The notes beneath the pieces are model-generated. The model searched no databases. It was not told the origin of the DNA and was given only the letters and a program-made list of their open reading frames with translations. A stretch of DNA of 64,000 nucleotides. Origin: Planctomycetota bacterium. GTDB taxonomy: Bacteria > Planctomycetota > UBA1135 > GCA-002686595. Positions 28,177 through 38,100 of the stretch are shown here, piece by piece. A program made the translations under genes and the position numbers. The stretch spans positions 186,001 through 250,000 of the forward strand of contig JADJQU010000003.1 in assembly GCA_016712565.1 (NCBI GenBank), in the 5' to 3' direction. Positions within the stretch are counted from its first letter, which is position 1. The number at the start of each line of letters is the position of its first letter.

Positions 28177-29957
28177 GCGCCACCCGCGTTGCCGTCGCCG
28201 ATCCGGAGATCTCGACGGGTCGCCCCCCGCTGGATCCCCTTCGCCGCACCCTGCTCGTCGGCGCGGCCTGGCTCCTCCTTTATGCTTGCGGACCGGGCAT
28301 CGCCTCCCCGGGGGGCTCTCCCTGGCCCGTGCCCGTGGCCCTGGCGCTCTGGGCCCACGGGGCCTCGCGACCGGGCAGACTGGCCTTCTCGGTGGAGTCC
28401 GTCCTGGCCTGCGCCGCCTGGTGCGGCGTCTGCTCCTGGGCGGCCAAGGTCCACTGGACCTCCCTGCTCTTCATCGGCCCGGGCTTCGGGCTCTACTACG
28501 CCTCGGCCGGGGCCCTGCTCCGGCGCCTGGGCCGCTGCCTGCCCCTCGCGCTGGCGGCGCCGGCCGCCTGGATGGCCGTGGAGGCCCTGCGCACCCTCCT
28601 GGAGCCGCCCTTCGGCCTGAGCTGGATGAGGCTCGGGATCCACGTCCACGAAGTCCCCTGGCTGGCGGGCAGTGCCCGTGTCTGGGGGGTCTGGGGCCTT
28701 TCCTTCGCCCTGGCGGCCCTGGGGGGCCTGCTGGCGGACCTGGGGGGGCGCTGGTTCTCGGGCCGGTCGACCCCCCGCGGGGGTTGGAAGCTCGCCCTGG
28801 CCGCGGGGCTCGGGCCGGTGGCGGCCGCCGTCGTGCTTTCCCTGGCCACGTCGGCGCCCGCCACGGAGCGCGGACCCCGGGGCATGCTGGTGCAACCGGC
28901 GATCCCCCAGGAACGCAAGATGCGGCAACAGACCGCCAGCGAGCTGTTTCTGAGCGGGTTCCACCTCACCCGCGACGGCCTCGCGGAGGCCGCCCAGGCG
29001 GGGGAGGCGCCCGTGGACTTCGTCGCCTGGGGCGAATCGATGCTGCCGATCCCGATCCTCGATCCAGGGTTGCCCGCCGCGGTGGCCGCGGGCGCGCGCT
29101 CGCCGGACTGGAGCCCCGAGGATTGGGCGCCCGAGACCCTGGAGGCGGCCAAGGACGCCGAACACGACTACATCCAGTGCGGCCTGGTGAACGCCGATCC
29201 CAAGCGCCCCGGCCTGCTGCCGCGGGGCACGGCCTTCCTCTCCGGAGCCCTGGTCTACCTGGCCCGCGACGGGGCCATCCGTCGCCAGGGGGGCGTCGCC
29301 GTCTGGGGAGCCGACGGAACGCGCGCCGGGACCGTGGGCAAGCTGCACCTGGTGCCGGGGGCCGAGACCATGCTGGGCCTGGAGCGCTTCGGCTTCGTGC
29401 GCTCCACGATCCACCAACTGGCGGGCTACGTGCCCGACCTGGTGGCCCATGAGGGCTCCCGCAGACTCGCGTTCACGACCCGCGCGGGGCGCGAGGTGGT
29501 CTTCGGCGCCTCCGTGTGCTTCGACAACTCCTATGACGGGACCTTCGTCCTGCCCCTGGCGGAAGGACCGGTGGACTTCCACCTGGTGAGCTCCAACGAG
29601 GCCTGGTTCCGGGGCGACCAGGAACAGGACCAGATGATGGCCTTCTCCCATCTGGCGGCCATCGCCAGCGGGAGGGCCATCGTCCGGGCCACGAACTCCG
29701 GGATCACGGCCGTGGTGGGTCCGGACGGCCGCGACGTGGCACGCCTGCGGGTTGGCGGCCGCGACCGGGAGGTGGCGGGCACCCTGAGGGCCGACGTGCC
29801 CGTCCCCACGGCCACGGAACGGTCCCGGACGACCTTCTACGCCCGCTCCTGGCGGTTTTGGCCCCTGGCGCTGCTCCTCTGGCCGTGGGTCCTGCTGGCC
29901 GTGGCGCGGACCCTGGGGCCCCGTCGCTCCCCGGCCGGCACCCAGGCCCGCGGCTAG
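28173..29957 (+). CDS. lnt: Apolipoprotein N-acyltransferase
   Basis: A 594-residue integral membrane enzyme that N-acylates the lipid-modified cysteine of lipoproteins, the third step of lipoprotein maturation. Several membrane helices fill residues ~25-250, with a nitrilase-like catalytic domain behind. The family's Glu-Lys-Cys triad can be placed at E288 (WGES), K390 (GKLHLVPGAE) and C449 (SVCFDNSY). A last helix (~565-585) re-enters the membrane. It is consistent with the many predicted lipoproteins in the window. Translationally coupled to moeA by an ATGA overlap. It is longer than E. coli Lnt (512 residues), owing to the catalytic-domain region between Glu and Lys. Confidence 0.9.
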   Translation: MSATRVAVADPEISTGRPPLDPLRRTLLVGAAWLLLYACGPGIASPGGSPWPVPVALALWAHGASRPGRLAFSVESVLACAAWCGVCSWAAKVHWTSLLFIGPGFGLYYASAGALLRRLGRCLPLALAAPAAWMAVEALRTLLEPPFGLSWMRLGIHVHEVPWLAGSARVWGVWGLSFALAALGGLLADLGGRWFSGRSTPRGGWKLALAAGLGPVAAAVVLSLATSAPATERGPRGMLVQPAIPQERKMRQQTASELFLSGFHLTRDGLAEAAQAGEAPVDFVAWGESMLPIPILDPGLPAAVAAGARSPDWSPEDWAPETLEAAKDAEHDYIQCGLVNADPKRPGLLPRGTAFLSGALVYLARDGAIRRQGGVAVWGADGTRAGTVGKLHLVPGAETMLGLERFGFVRSTIHQLAGYVPDLVAHEGSRRLAFTTRAGREVVFGASVCFDNSYDGTFVLPLAEGPVDFHLVSSNEAWFRGDQEQDQMMAFSHLAAIASGRAIVRATNSGITAVVGPDGRDVARLRVGGRDREVAGTLRADVPVPTATERSRTTFYARSWRFWPLALLLWPWVLLAVARTLGPRRSPAGTQARG

Positions 29958-30237
29958 GGGGGAGAGGCGCGGTTACCAACCCGGCCCCCTGGGTTAGGAC
30001 CCCTGTCTAGGAAATCGGCGGCAAGCCAAGCTCGGAGCGCAGGATCCTTGACCCCTCCGCGCGCTCACGGCTAGACTCCCGCCCCCGCATTCGTAGTCCC
30101 ACACCCCGGCCCGGACCCCTGACTCGGCCCTTGGGCCCAGGCGCGCCGCCCCACGGCGCACCCTGGACCCGACCCACCCGCTGAGCCCCGGATCGAAAGC
30201 ACACCCCGCTTTTTCCCACGCACTTCCTCGGAGCAGT

Positions 30238-31095
30238 ATGAGCGCCATCGGACGGATCTTCCTGATTCTCAATCTGATCCTCTCGGCAGTCTTCCTTGGC
30301 TTCGCCTCGAGCCAACTGTCGCAGCAAGCCAACGTGTCCCAGTCGCTCCGCAACGAGCAGCAGGCACACGAAGCGACCAAGAAGTCGCTGGGCGAGCAGA
30401 TCTCGACCCTGACCTCGCAGGTCAACCAGCTCAAGACGGATGCGTCCGCCCTGCGCGACGACCGCGACCAGCAGAAGGCCATGGCCGACCGCAACGGCGC
30501 GGACCTCACCGAGGAGAAGGCCAACAACGCCCAACTGCGCGGCGAGCTGACCGGCATCAAGGAGAGCCTGGCCGGCTACAACAACACGATCAAGGACCTC
30601 AGCGCGTCGAAGGACCGCCTGACCAAGGAGCGCGAGGACGCCCTGTCCGCCAAGGACTCCGCCGAGTCCGCCAAGGAGTCCGCCGACAAGGCGCGCCGTG
30701 ACGCCGAGGAGGCCCTGCAGACGGCCAAGAACGACATCGCCGCCCTGGAGACCAAGGTCAACGGGACGGAGAAGAAGGCCAGCCAGCTCGACACCGAGCT
30801 CAAGGCCCTCTACGTCGCCACCGGGTACCCCAAGATCGGCACCCCCCTGCCCCTCGTCGAGGGCGCCGTGGTCAGCGTGAACCACTCGATCAAGCCGGGC
30901 CTCCTGGCGATCAACAAGGGGTCCAACGACAAGGTCGCCAAGGGCTACGTCTTCGCCGTCTACAACGGCGGCGTCTACAAGGGCCAGGCCAAGGTCGAAA
31001 CCGTCCAGGCGGACTACTGCTCGGCCCTGATGATCCTGACCGCCGACGGCGCTCCGGCCGTGGCCCAGGGCGACCGCGTCACCACCCAGCTCTAG
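30238..31095 (+). CDS. Membrane-anchored coiled-coil protein upstream of mreB
   Basis: A 285-residue protein with one N-terminal transmembrane helix (GRIFLILNLILSAVFLGFA). A continuous coiled coil follows at ~30-200, rich in Lys, Glu, Asp and Ala with heptad spacing (SKDRLTKEREDALSAKDSAE). The C-terminal domain is compact (VEGAVVSVNHSIKPG, then INKGSNDKVAKGYVFAVYNGG), with a beta-rich look recalling SH3-like ruler/tether domains. Topology is probably a periplasmic rod. It sits between lnt and a small membrane protein, directly upstream of mreB, so a role in envelope architecture or elongation is inferred. Related planctomycete proteins are generally annotated as hypothetical. Confidence 0.8.
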   Translation: MSAIGRIFLILNLILSAVFLGFASSQLSQQANVSQSLRNEQQAHEATKKSLGEQISTLTSQVNQLKTDASALRDDRDQQKAMADRNGADLTEEKANNAQLRGELTGIKESLAGYNNTIKDLSASKDRLTKEREDALSAKDSAESAKESADKARRDAEEALQTAKNDIAALETKVNGTEKKASQLDTELKALYVATGYPKIGTPLPLVEGAVVSVNHSIKPGLLAINKGSNDKVAKGYVFAVYNGGVYKGQAKVETVQADYCSALMILTADGAPAVAQGDRVTTQL

Positions 31096-31136
31096 GCCCG
31101 TAGCCCCCCCCCCCAAGGAGCCCAAGGAGCAGCACC

Positions 31137-31349
31137 ATGGCCAAGAGCCGCAAGATCGCATCCACGAAGGCCGGGAAGCCGGCCGACAGGCAGGCCCCGG
31201 CCGCGGAGGTCGAGGTCGTCGAGGAGAAGAAGGGCATGTCCTGGGAGGACGGCGTTGCCGTGATCACGACCGTCGTGATCCTGGTCGCCGTGCTCTGCGT
31301 GGACTACGACCTCGGCCACAAGTTCGGCGCGGGGATGTTCTTCAAGTAA
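31137..31349 (+). CDS. Small single-pass membrane protein
   Basis: A 70-residue protein. The first ~33 residues are Lys/Ala/Glu-rich and presumably cytoplasmic. One transmembrane helix (GVAVITTVVILVAVLCV) follows, then a short tail. A clear AAGGAG ribosome-binding site precedes the ATG, and a strong terminator follows. It starts 41 bases after the coiled-coil gene and probably shares its transcript. No family recognised. Confidence 0.8.
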   Translation: MAKSRKIASTKAGKPADRQAPAAEVEVVEEKKGMSWEDGVAVITTVVILVAVLCVDYDLGHKFGAGMFFK

Positions 31350-31370
31350 CTCCCGGGCTGGATCCAGATC

Positions 31371-31413
31371 ACGCCGGCCGGTCGCGCCCCGCGCGACCGG
31401 CCGGCGTCGTTTT
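31371..31413 (+). terminator. Strong intrinsic terminator
   Basis: A perfect 16-bp stem (31371-31386 with 31392-31407) closes a five-base loop and is followed by CGTTTT. It ends the lnt-side transcription unit (coiled-coil and small membrane protein), so mreB is likely driven from its own promoter in the ~190 bases that follow. Confidence 0.88.
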
Positions 31414-31602
31414 CGGACCGGCGGCCCCCGGCGCGCGCGGGGCTCCAAGCCGACGGGATCCGGACCCCGGGGCGCCTCGGGGCCTTCGCACGTCGCTTTG
31501 TTTCTCCCTTTTGCGACTGCTGATGCGTAGAATCCCGACCACCTCGAGCCGCTGCGTGGTCGCGCGGCGCCGTTCCCCTCGAACCCGCGACTGGGATCCT
31601 AG

Positions 31603-32667
31603 ATGGCTGGTGTTTTCAAGCCGATGGAGTGGCTGCTGGGCCGCTTCTCCGTCGACATGGGCATCGATTTGGGGACCGCGAACACCCTCGTCTGCGTGCG
31701 GGGTCGCGGCATCATCCTCAATGAACCCAGCGTCGTGGCCGTCAAGAAGGGCACCAACGAGGTGCTCCTGGACGGCATGGCCGTGGGCAACGCCGCGAAG
31801 GCCATGCTGGGCAAGACGCCGGGCAACATCGAGGCCATCCGGCCGCTGCGCAACGGCGTGATCGCGGATTTCGAGGTGACCGAGCGCATGCTGCGCTACT
31901 TCATCACCAAGGTCCACGAGGGCCGCCACTGGGTGAAGCCCCAGGTGGTGATCTCGATCCCCGTGGGCATCACCGCCGTCGAGCGACGCGCCGTGATCCA
32001 CTCCGCGGAGCGCGCGGGCGCGCGGCGCGTGTTCCTGATCGACGAGCCCATGGCCGCGGGCATCGGCATCGGCCTGCCGGTGACCGAGCCCCAGGGCTCC
32101 CTGATCGTCGACATCGGCGGCGGCACCACGGAAATCGCCGTGCTGGCCCTGGCCGGCATGGTCGGCGCCACGAGCTTGCGCATCGCCGGCGACGATTTCG
32201 ACGAGGCCATCGTGGCGCACCTGCGCCGTCACCACAATCTGGCCATCGGCGAGCTGTTCGCCGAGCGCATCAAGCTGACCATCGGCTCGGCGTACCCGAT
32301 GGCGCAGGAGCTCTCGATGGAGGTCAAGGGCCGCGACACGATCAGCGGCCTGCCGCGGCGCACGACCGTGACCTCGATGGAGATCCGCGACGCCCTGGCC
32401 GACCCCGTGCGGCAAATCTGCGAGGCGATCCGCGGCGTGCTGGAGAGCGCGCCCCCCGAGATTTCGGCCGACCTGGTGGACACCGGCGTGACCATCGTCG
32501 GCGGCGGGGCGCTGCTCTACGGCATCACCGACGCCGTGAGTCAGACCCTGGGCATCCCGGCCAAGGTCGGCGAGGATCCGCTGACCGCCGTGGCCCGCGG
32601 CACGGGTGTGTTCCTCGAGAAGCTCGACGTCTTCTCGAAGGTGCTCTCCACCGACGACGACGAGTAG
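31603..32667 (+). CDS. mreB: Rod shape-determining protein MreB
   Basis: A 354-residue actin homologue that organises lateral wall synthesis. Phosphate-1 motif is MGIDLGTANTLVCV, phosphate-2 motif is SLIVDIGGGTTEIAVLAL, and the adenosine motif is VTIVGGGALLYGI. Other matches are NEPSVVAV, RPLRNGVIADFEVTE and PVGITAVERRAV. Length and motif order are normal. It heads a run of mreC, mreD, PBP2 and rodA, although 468 non-coding bases separate it from mreC. Confidence 0.97.
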   Translation: MAGVFKPMEWLLGRFSVDMGIDLGTANTLVCVRGRGIILNEPSVVAVKKGTNEVLLDGMAVGNAAKAMLGKTPGNIEAIRPLRNGVIADFEVTERMLRYFITKVHEGRHWVKPQVVISIPVGITAVERRAVIHSAERAGARRVFLIDEPMAAGIGIGLPVTEPQGSLIVDIGGGTTEIAVLALAGMVGATSLRIAGDDFDEAIVAHLRRHHNLAIGELFAERIKLTIGSAYPMAQELSMEVKGRDTISGLPRRTTVTSMEIRDALADPVRQICEAIRGVLESAPPEISADLVDTGVTIVGGGALLYGITDAVSQTLGIPAKVGEDPLTAVARGTGVFLEKLDVFSKVLSTDDDE

Positions 32668-33135
32668 GGCACGCGGATCGGCCCCTGCGCGGGGTCGGAT
32701 CCGGGCGCTCCGACGTGTCGGGCCGAACCGGCAGGCCGCCCCTGCTCTGGGCCCCGGGCGGGCCCCGGAATCCACGGGAATTTCCGTCGGGAGCAGCTCC
32801 CGGACCCCGGCGCCTTCCCCGGCCGACCCGCGAGCTCGCGCCGGTGTCCGGGGGTTTCCTTCGAAGCGGGCCCGCTCCCCGCGCGTCCTCGCCGCGTCCG
32901 GCGGATCGCGGTCGCGGCGCACCCAGGGGATGGGTCGCCGGCCCGGGGCGTGGTCCTGGCGCGGACTTCCCGGCGGTGGCATCGCGCCTCCCCGAAGACT
33001 AGTCTCGGGACGTTCCAGCGCGCGGGGGGCCGGCGCCGTCGGACGTGTTGGGGAATCCGTCGAGGGCAAGCGGCGCATGGGCCGTGAGCTCGAGATTCCC
33101 ACCGCGCGCGAGTACCTCCGCCGGTCGAGCGACCC
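32668..33135. other. 468-base gap between mreB and mreC, no gene seen
   Basis: Very GC-rich sequence with open frames in several directions but no recognisable protein family, no start with a convincing ribosome-binding site and no clear terminator. It may carry the promoter of mreC-mreD-PBP2-rodA. I see no structured RNA that I can name. Confidence 0.5.
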
Positions 33136-34626
33136 GTGGGCCTTTCTTCCTCGCGACTTCTGTATCTCGCGTGCACGATCCTGCTCGCGGTGCTCGCGTT
33201 GGTTCCCGACGCGCCCGCCTGCCGTTGGCTGGACTTGTGCCTGGCGCCGACGCGCGTGCTGGGCGAATTGTCCTCGCCGATCGGCTGGCTCCAGCGCGGC
33301 GGAGTGCGCGCGGCGGAGCGCACGCTGCAGGATGCAGCGGCGGCCGAGCACGGCCAGAGCCGCGAGCTGGCGGACGACGAGCGGCTGTTCGCGCTGCCTG
33401 ACGAGGACGCGCTGATCCAGGGCCGGCGCTTCGTGCATGCCCAGGTGCTGCAGCGCTTCCCCGATGCGCCGGACCGCATCGAATGCGCGCTGGAGGAAGA
33501 CGCCGCCGCGGATTTGGAGCCGGGCCAACCCGTGGTGCTGTCCAATTCCTACGTCGGTCGCGTGTATTCCGTGGACCGGACCGCGCGCCGCGTGACGGTG
33601 CACCTGGTCACCGACAAGGACTTCCGCGTCGGCGCGCGGGTCTTCCCCGCGGATGGGCCGGCGGCGAGCGCGGCCTCCGAGCCCGGCCAGGCCGCGGCGT
33701 CGAACACGGAGCCCGCCGCGACACTGGCACCGACGGGTTCGGTGGCCATGGTGGTCGGCGGGCTCGCGGCGACGCGCGCCGGAGGCACGCCCCTCGCCGT
33801 GCACAATCCCGATCGCCAGGGCGGCGTGGGGGAGCTGTCGGGGATCGCCCGCGTGGACGAGGGCCTGAATCCGCGCGCGCCGTTCCAGGGCCAGAGCACG
33901 GGCTTTCGCCTGGGCACCTTGTCCGTGGACGAGCACGGCCGCGCCTCGGTGATCCCCGAGATCGACTTCGCGGAGGGCCTCTTCCGCGTGGTGGTGGTGC
34001 TGGAGCCCAAGCCGGGAGTGGGCCCCGCGCACGACGAGCCGGATGTGTTCGCCGCGGCCCACTGGCGCGAATCGCGCGTGTTCGGCGCCTTCGAGCCCGC
34101 GGCCTCGCGCGAGGGCCTGAAGATCGACTACCCGCTGGGCGCGGGCAGCCGCGAACGCTGCGCGGTGGTCGCAGGCGCGCGCTTGGTGGGATTCATCGCC
34201 CGCGCGGGTCCCTTGCACAGCGATGTGGCGCTGCTCGGGGATCGCGGCACCACCGTGCCCGCCCAAGCCAGTGTCGAGGGCGTGGTGGAGCCCCTGGTGC
34301 TCGGTCGATTGGTGAGCCTGGGCCGCGAGGCGCCCGGGGCCAAGCTGCGCTTCCTCTGGAGCCCGCAGCCGTCCCAGGCCCTGGCCGGGTCCGCCAAGGA
34401 GTCCGGCGCCGATTCGGCCGCGGCGGGACTGGCCGCGCGCCTGTTCACCGGCGCGGGCGAGTTGGGCGTGCCCCGTGGCCTGGTGATCGGCGAAACGCGC
34501 CTGCCCTCGGGGCCGGGTCCGCACGTGATCGAAGTGGAGGAGAGCGTGGATCCGCGGCTCCTGCGGCGCCTGTGGGTCTGGCGCGGCGAGGATGCGGTGC
34601 TCCGCGGAAGCGAGCGTGCGCCGTGA
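33136..34626 (+). CDS. mreC: MreC-like rod shape-determining protein, enlarged
   Basis: A 496-residue protein (typical MreC ~280-330). A short cytoplasmic start and one membrane helix (LLYLACTILLAVLALVPDAP) are followed by a helical segment. A beta-rich region then has ALEEDAAADLEPGQPVVLSNSYVGRV and VDRTARRVTVHLVTDKDFRVGARV, which match the MreC beta-domain style. Ala/Thr/Pro-rich linkers and a second, longer beta-region follow. The similarity is weak; the call rests equally on position between mreB and mreD. The GTG start has no obvious ribosome-binding site. The stop overlaps the GTG of mreD. Confidence 0.72.
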   Translation: MGLSSSRLLYLACTILLAVLALVPDAPACRWLDLCLAPTRVLGELSSPIGWLQRGGVRAAERTLQDAAAAEHGQSRELADDERLFALPDEDALIQGRRFVHAQVLQRFPDAPDRIECALEEDAAADLEPGQPVVLSNSYVGRVYSVDRTARRVTVHLVTDKDFRVGARVFPADGPAASAASEPGQAAASNTEPAATLAPTGSVAMVVGGLAATRAGGTPLAVHNPDRQGGVGELSGIARVDEGLNPRAPFQGQSTGFRLGTLSVDEHGRASVIPEIDFAEGLFRVVVVLEPKPGVGPAHDEPDVFAAAHWRESRVFGAFEPAASREGLKIDYPLGAGSRERCAVVAGARLVGFIARAGPLHSDVALLGDRGTTVPAQASVEGVVEPLVLGRLVSLGREAPGAKLRFLWSPQPSQALAGSAKESGADSAAAGLAARLFTGAGELGVPRGLVIGETRLPSGPGPHVIEVEESVDPRLLRRLWVWRGEDAVLRGSERAP

Positions 34627-35174
34627 GGGGCGGAAACCTGCTGGGCTGGGTCCTGCTGTGCGTGTGGGGAGCCTGGCTCGCCGCACTCAGTGGACACTGG
34701 CTGCAATTCTCCTGGGCCGGCCGGGCCGCTCCGGACCTGTGGACGGCCCTGTTCCTGGCCCTGGGCGTGCGCATGCCCCCGGCGGACCTGGCCCGCCTGG
34801 CCGTGGCCCTCGGGCTCGCGCGCGCCGCGGTGAGCATCGAGCCGCCGGCGGTCTCCCTCGCGGCGGCCCTGGCCCTGGGGGGGCTCCTGCGGGCGGCCCG
34901 CAGCGCCGTGCAGCTGGACAACGGCGTGGTGACGGGCCTCTTCGCCTTCGCCGCCGTGCTGGGGCTCGGGGCCTGGAGCCGGTTCGTGCACACGACCACC
35001 CATTCCGCGGCCCTGGGCGCGATTCCCGCGGAATTCGAACCCTCCTTGCCCTGGGGCGCGGCCTGCACCACGGCGGTGGTCGCGGTGGTGTGCGGCGGAT
35101 TGTTCACGCGCCTTCCCGGAGTGGCACCCCTTTCAAGGAGGAAGACGTGGGCCGTCGGCGCTTCGTACCGCTGA
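34623..35174 (+). CDS. mreD: MreD-like membrane protein
   Basis: A 183-residue protein with about five hydrophobic segments (NLLGWVLLCVWGAWLAAL near the start; VVTGLFAFAAVLGLG mid-way; ACTTAVVAVVCGGLF late). Size, hydrophobicity and its place between mreC and PBP2 fit MreD, an integral membrane partner of MreC. The sequence itself is poorly conserved in the family. Starts at a GTG overlapping the mreC stop and overlaps the PBP2 gene by 28 bases. Confidence 0.72.
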   Translation: MRGGNLLGWVLLCVWGAWLAALSGHWLQFSWAGRAAPDLWTALFLALGVRMPPADLARLAVALGLARAAVSIEPPAVSLAAALALGGLLRAARSAVQLDNGVVTGLFAFAAVLGLGAWSRFVHTTTHSAALGAIPAEFEPSLPWGAACTTAVVAVVCGGLFTRLPGVAPLSRRKTWAVGASYR

Positions 35175-38100
35175 TCCTCGTGGTGGTGCTGGGGGCCCTG
35201 GTGCTCGCCGCGCGCCTGTTCACGATCGCGATCCTGGAGCGCGAGCTGTGGACGGCCCAGGCCGAGGCCCTGGTGCGCGAGGGCAGCGTCGAGCCCTACA
35301 CCCGCGGCGCAATCTTCGATGCCCAGGGCCGGGTGCTGGCCCGGGACGTGGAGAGCTACTGCATCGAAGTGGACTACCGCGACTTCCGTCGCGGACACGC
35401 CCTGGGTGTGGTGGCCCACGCGCGCTCGACCCTGGAGCGGCGCCCGGTGCCCCTGGCCGAGGCGCGCGGAGACCTGGCGGCCTGGGCCGCGGCCCTGGGG
35501 CGACTTTCGCGGGCCGACCTGGAACGCTTCGCCCAGGGCGGCGAGCTCCAGTGCGGCAACCTGCGCATTCCCGCCACCGAGGATTCCGAGTCCGAGGCCC
35601 GCGGGGGCCGGGCCCTGGACCTGGCCTTCTACGCCACCGCCCTGTTCGACCTCACGGCGCGCGAGCGCTCGAGCCTCAAGCGCGGCGCCGACGCGGCGCG
35701 GGAGATCGCCTTCACGCAGCGAGTGGCGGCCGAGCGGCGCACCACGATCGAAGCGGTGGAGGCGAGCCTCGCCGCCCGCTGCGCCGGCGATCTGGAGTTC
35801 CTGGCGGGATACGCGGATCTCTGGGCCCGGGACAACCGGCGCGAGGGATTGCCCCTGGACCTGGTGCTCGACGAGCTGGAGCGCTGGCGCAACGAAGTGG
35901 AGGACGGCGCGGCGCGGGACCTGTTCGAGGCCGCCGCGGGTTTCCCGGCCGGCCGGGTCGATCCGGCGACCCTCGCCGCCTACGTGGATCTGGGCTGGAT
36001 CCAACGCAGCCTGCGCTGGGATGGGGAGCGTCTCGCGGTCTGGGCGGTGCGAGCCCGTCGGGAGTGGCTCGAACTGCGCGATGGGCCGGTGCTCGACTTC
36101 GCCGTGGAGCGCGTGCGACGGGACCTGCCGGGCTCGCCGCCGGCCCTGCTGGTGTTGCGGGAACTGGCACCCCTATTCGTGGCCTCCTCGGACGTCGAGG
36201 GCCAGGTCCTGGCCGCCGAGTTTCCTTGGCGGGAGGACGATCGGCCCCTGGTGATCGGCGCCCTCGACGGGCTGTTCACGGCCGACGCCCCGCGGGATCG
36301 GCGCCAGGGTCCGCGGCTGCCGCACTTCGATTCCGTGCTCGCAGAGGACATCGAAGCCGCGCCGGGCGACGCGGGCCTCCTCGGCCGGGTGGAATTCTGG
36401 CGCGGCGACGGCCTGGCCGTGGCGCCGGAGTTGCTCCAGTCCGCCGCGGAGGGCTGGCGCGCGCGCCTGGGTCGAAGGCCGGAGCGCGAAGACCTGCGAC
36501 GGGGTTTCGAGACGCTCTTCCTGCGCCTGGAGGAGTGTTTCCAGGAGGACGTCCGCCAACGCCTGGAACAGATCTGGAGCGCCGCGCGGGACGACGGCGA
36601 CCTCGACTCAGGCGGGAAGCTCGCCTTCGCCGAGGCGCGACTGGACCGGGCCGAGGAGCGCCTGCGCTACATCCTCAAGGACCGCGGCAGTCGTCACTTC
36701 GTCGCCGTGGCACGGCCCAGCTACGCCCTGGTCAACCTGCTGACGCGCTACCCGCGACACCTGCGCGGATTCGAGGTCGTGCGCCAGCACATGCGCGTGC
36801 ACCCCACGCGCGACGCGGAGGGGCGCGTGGTGGGCCGCCTGCTGGTGGGCCGACTGGCACCGCCCAGCGTTTCCCGCCGCCTGTCCCAGCGCGAGATCGT
36901 GCGCCAGATCGCGATGCTGGAGTCCCAGGGCGGCCGCGACGAGGCCGGCCTGGAGCGCCTGGCGCAACTGCGGGCCTCCCTGGACCGGCCCGACGAGAAG
37001 GTCGGCGCCTTCGGCCTGGAGCGCTGGTTCGAGCCCGAGCTGGTGGGCCGCAACGGCTTCCACGAGGACCGGGGCCTGTCCGAGCGCGAGCGCAGCGGGC
37101 GCGCGCTCACCGGCGTGGACAAGATCGACGGACAGTCGATCACCACCACCCTGAACGCGGCGATCCAGGCCGAAGCCGAGTATTGCCTCGAGCACCCCGA
37201 GGGAGATCGCAAGCAGCCCGACAAGAACGACTCGGGTTGGCTGGCGCGGCCCACGGGGGCCATCGTGCTGCTGTCTCCCGAGGGCGACGTGATCGCCGCG
37301 GCCTCGACGCCCTTGGAGGCGCGGACGGAGATGGAAGGGCGCTCGCCCATCGGCGACCAAGTGCGCGAGCGGACGCTCACCAAGCCCGACTTCCAGCCCC
37401 CGGGCTCGGTCTTCAAGCCCTTCGTGGCGGCCTTTGCCCTGGACCGGCTGAACCTCGACCCGAACGCGCCGCGTTCCTGCAGCGCCGCGGCGAATCCCGG
37501 CGGGCGGGGACCGGGCTACGGGGGAGTCCATTGCCACGAGACCGTGAACGGCCACGGCACCGTGGACCTGCATCGGGCGCTGACGGTGTCCTGCAACAGC
37601 TACTTCGCCTGGCTCGGCGAGCAGTACGACGCGGCGACCCTCCAGGAGATGGCCCACCAGTTCGGTTTCGGCGAGCCCACGGGCGTGCGGGCCTTCTCCG
37701 ACGGCACGCGCAGCGGCCTCGTGGAGGACAGCGTGCCCGGTCTGTTCCGGGATCGCGTGCTCCAGGGCCGCAGCCTGTGCGAGGCGGGCAATGGGCTGTC
37801 CGTGGTGGAGGCCACGCCGATGCAGGTGGCCCGGGCGACCGCCGGGCTCGCCACGGGCGTGCTGCCCGAACTGCGGCTGGTGAGCCGCATCGGCGAGCGC
37901 GAGCTGCCCCACGAATCCCGCGCCATCGACGTCTCGCCGCGCGCGCTGCAGCTCGTGCGCGCGGCCATGGAGGCCGTGGCCGCCGACCCGCGAGGTTCGG
38001 CCCGCGCCTCGCTTTCGCCGGAGGAACTGGGCTTCGCCATGGCGGTCAAGACCGGCAGCGCCGACGTGACCTCCACGGCCGTGGAGGACAACCGCGTGCT

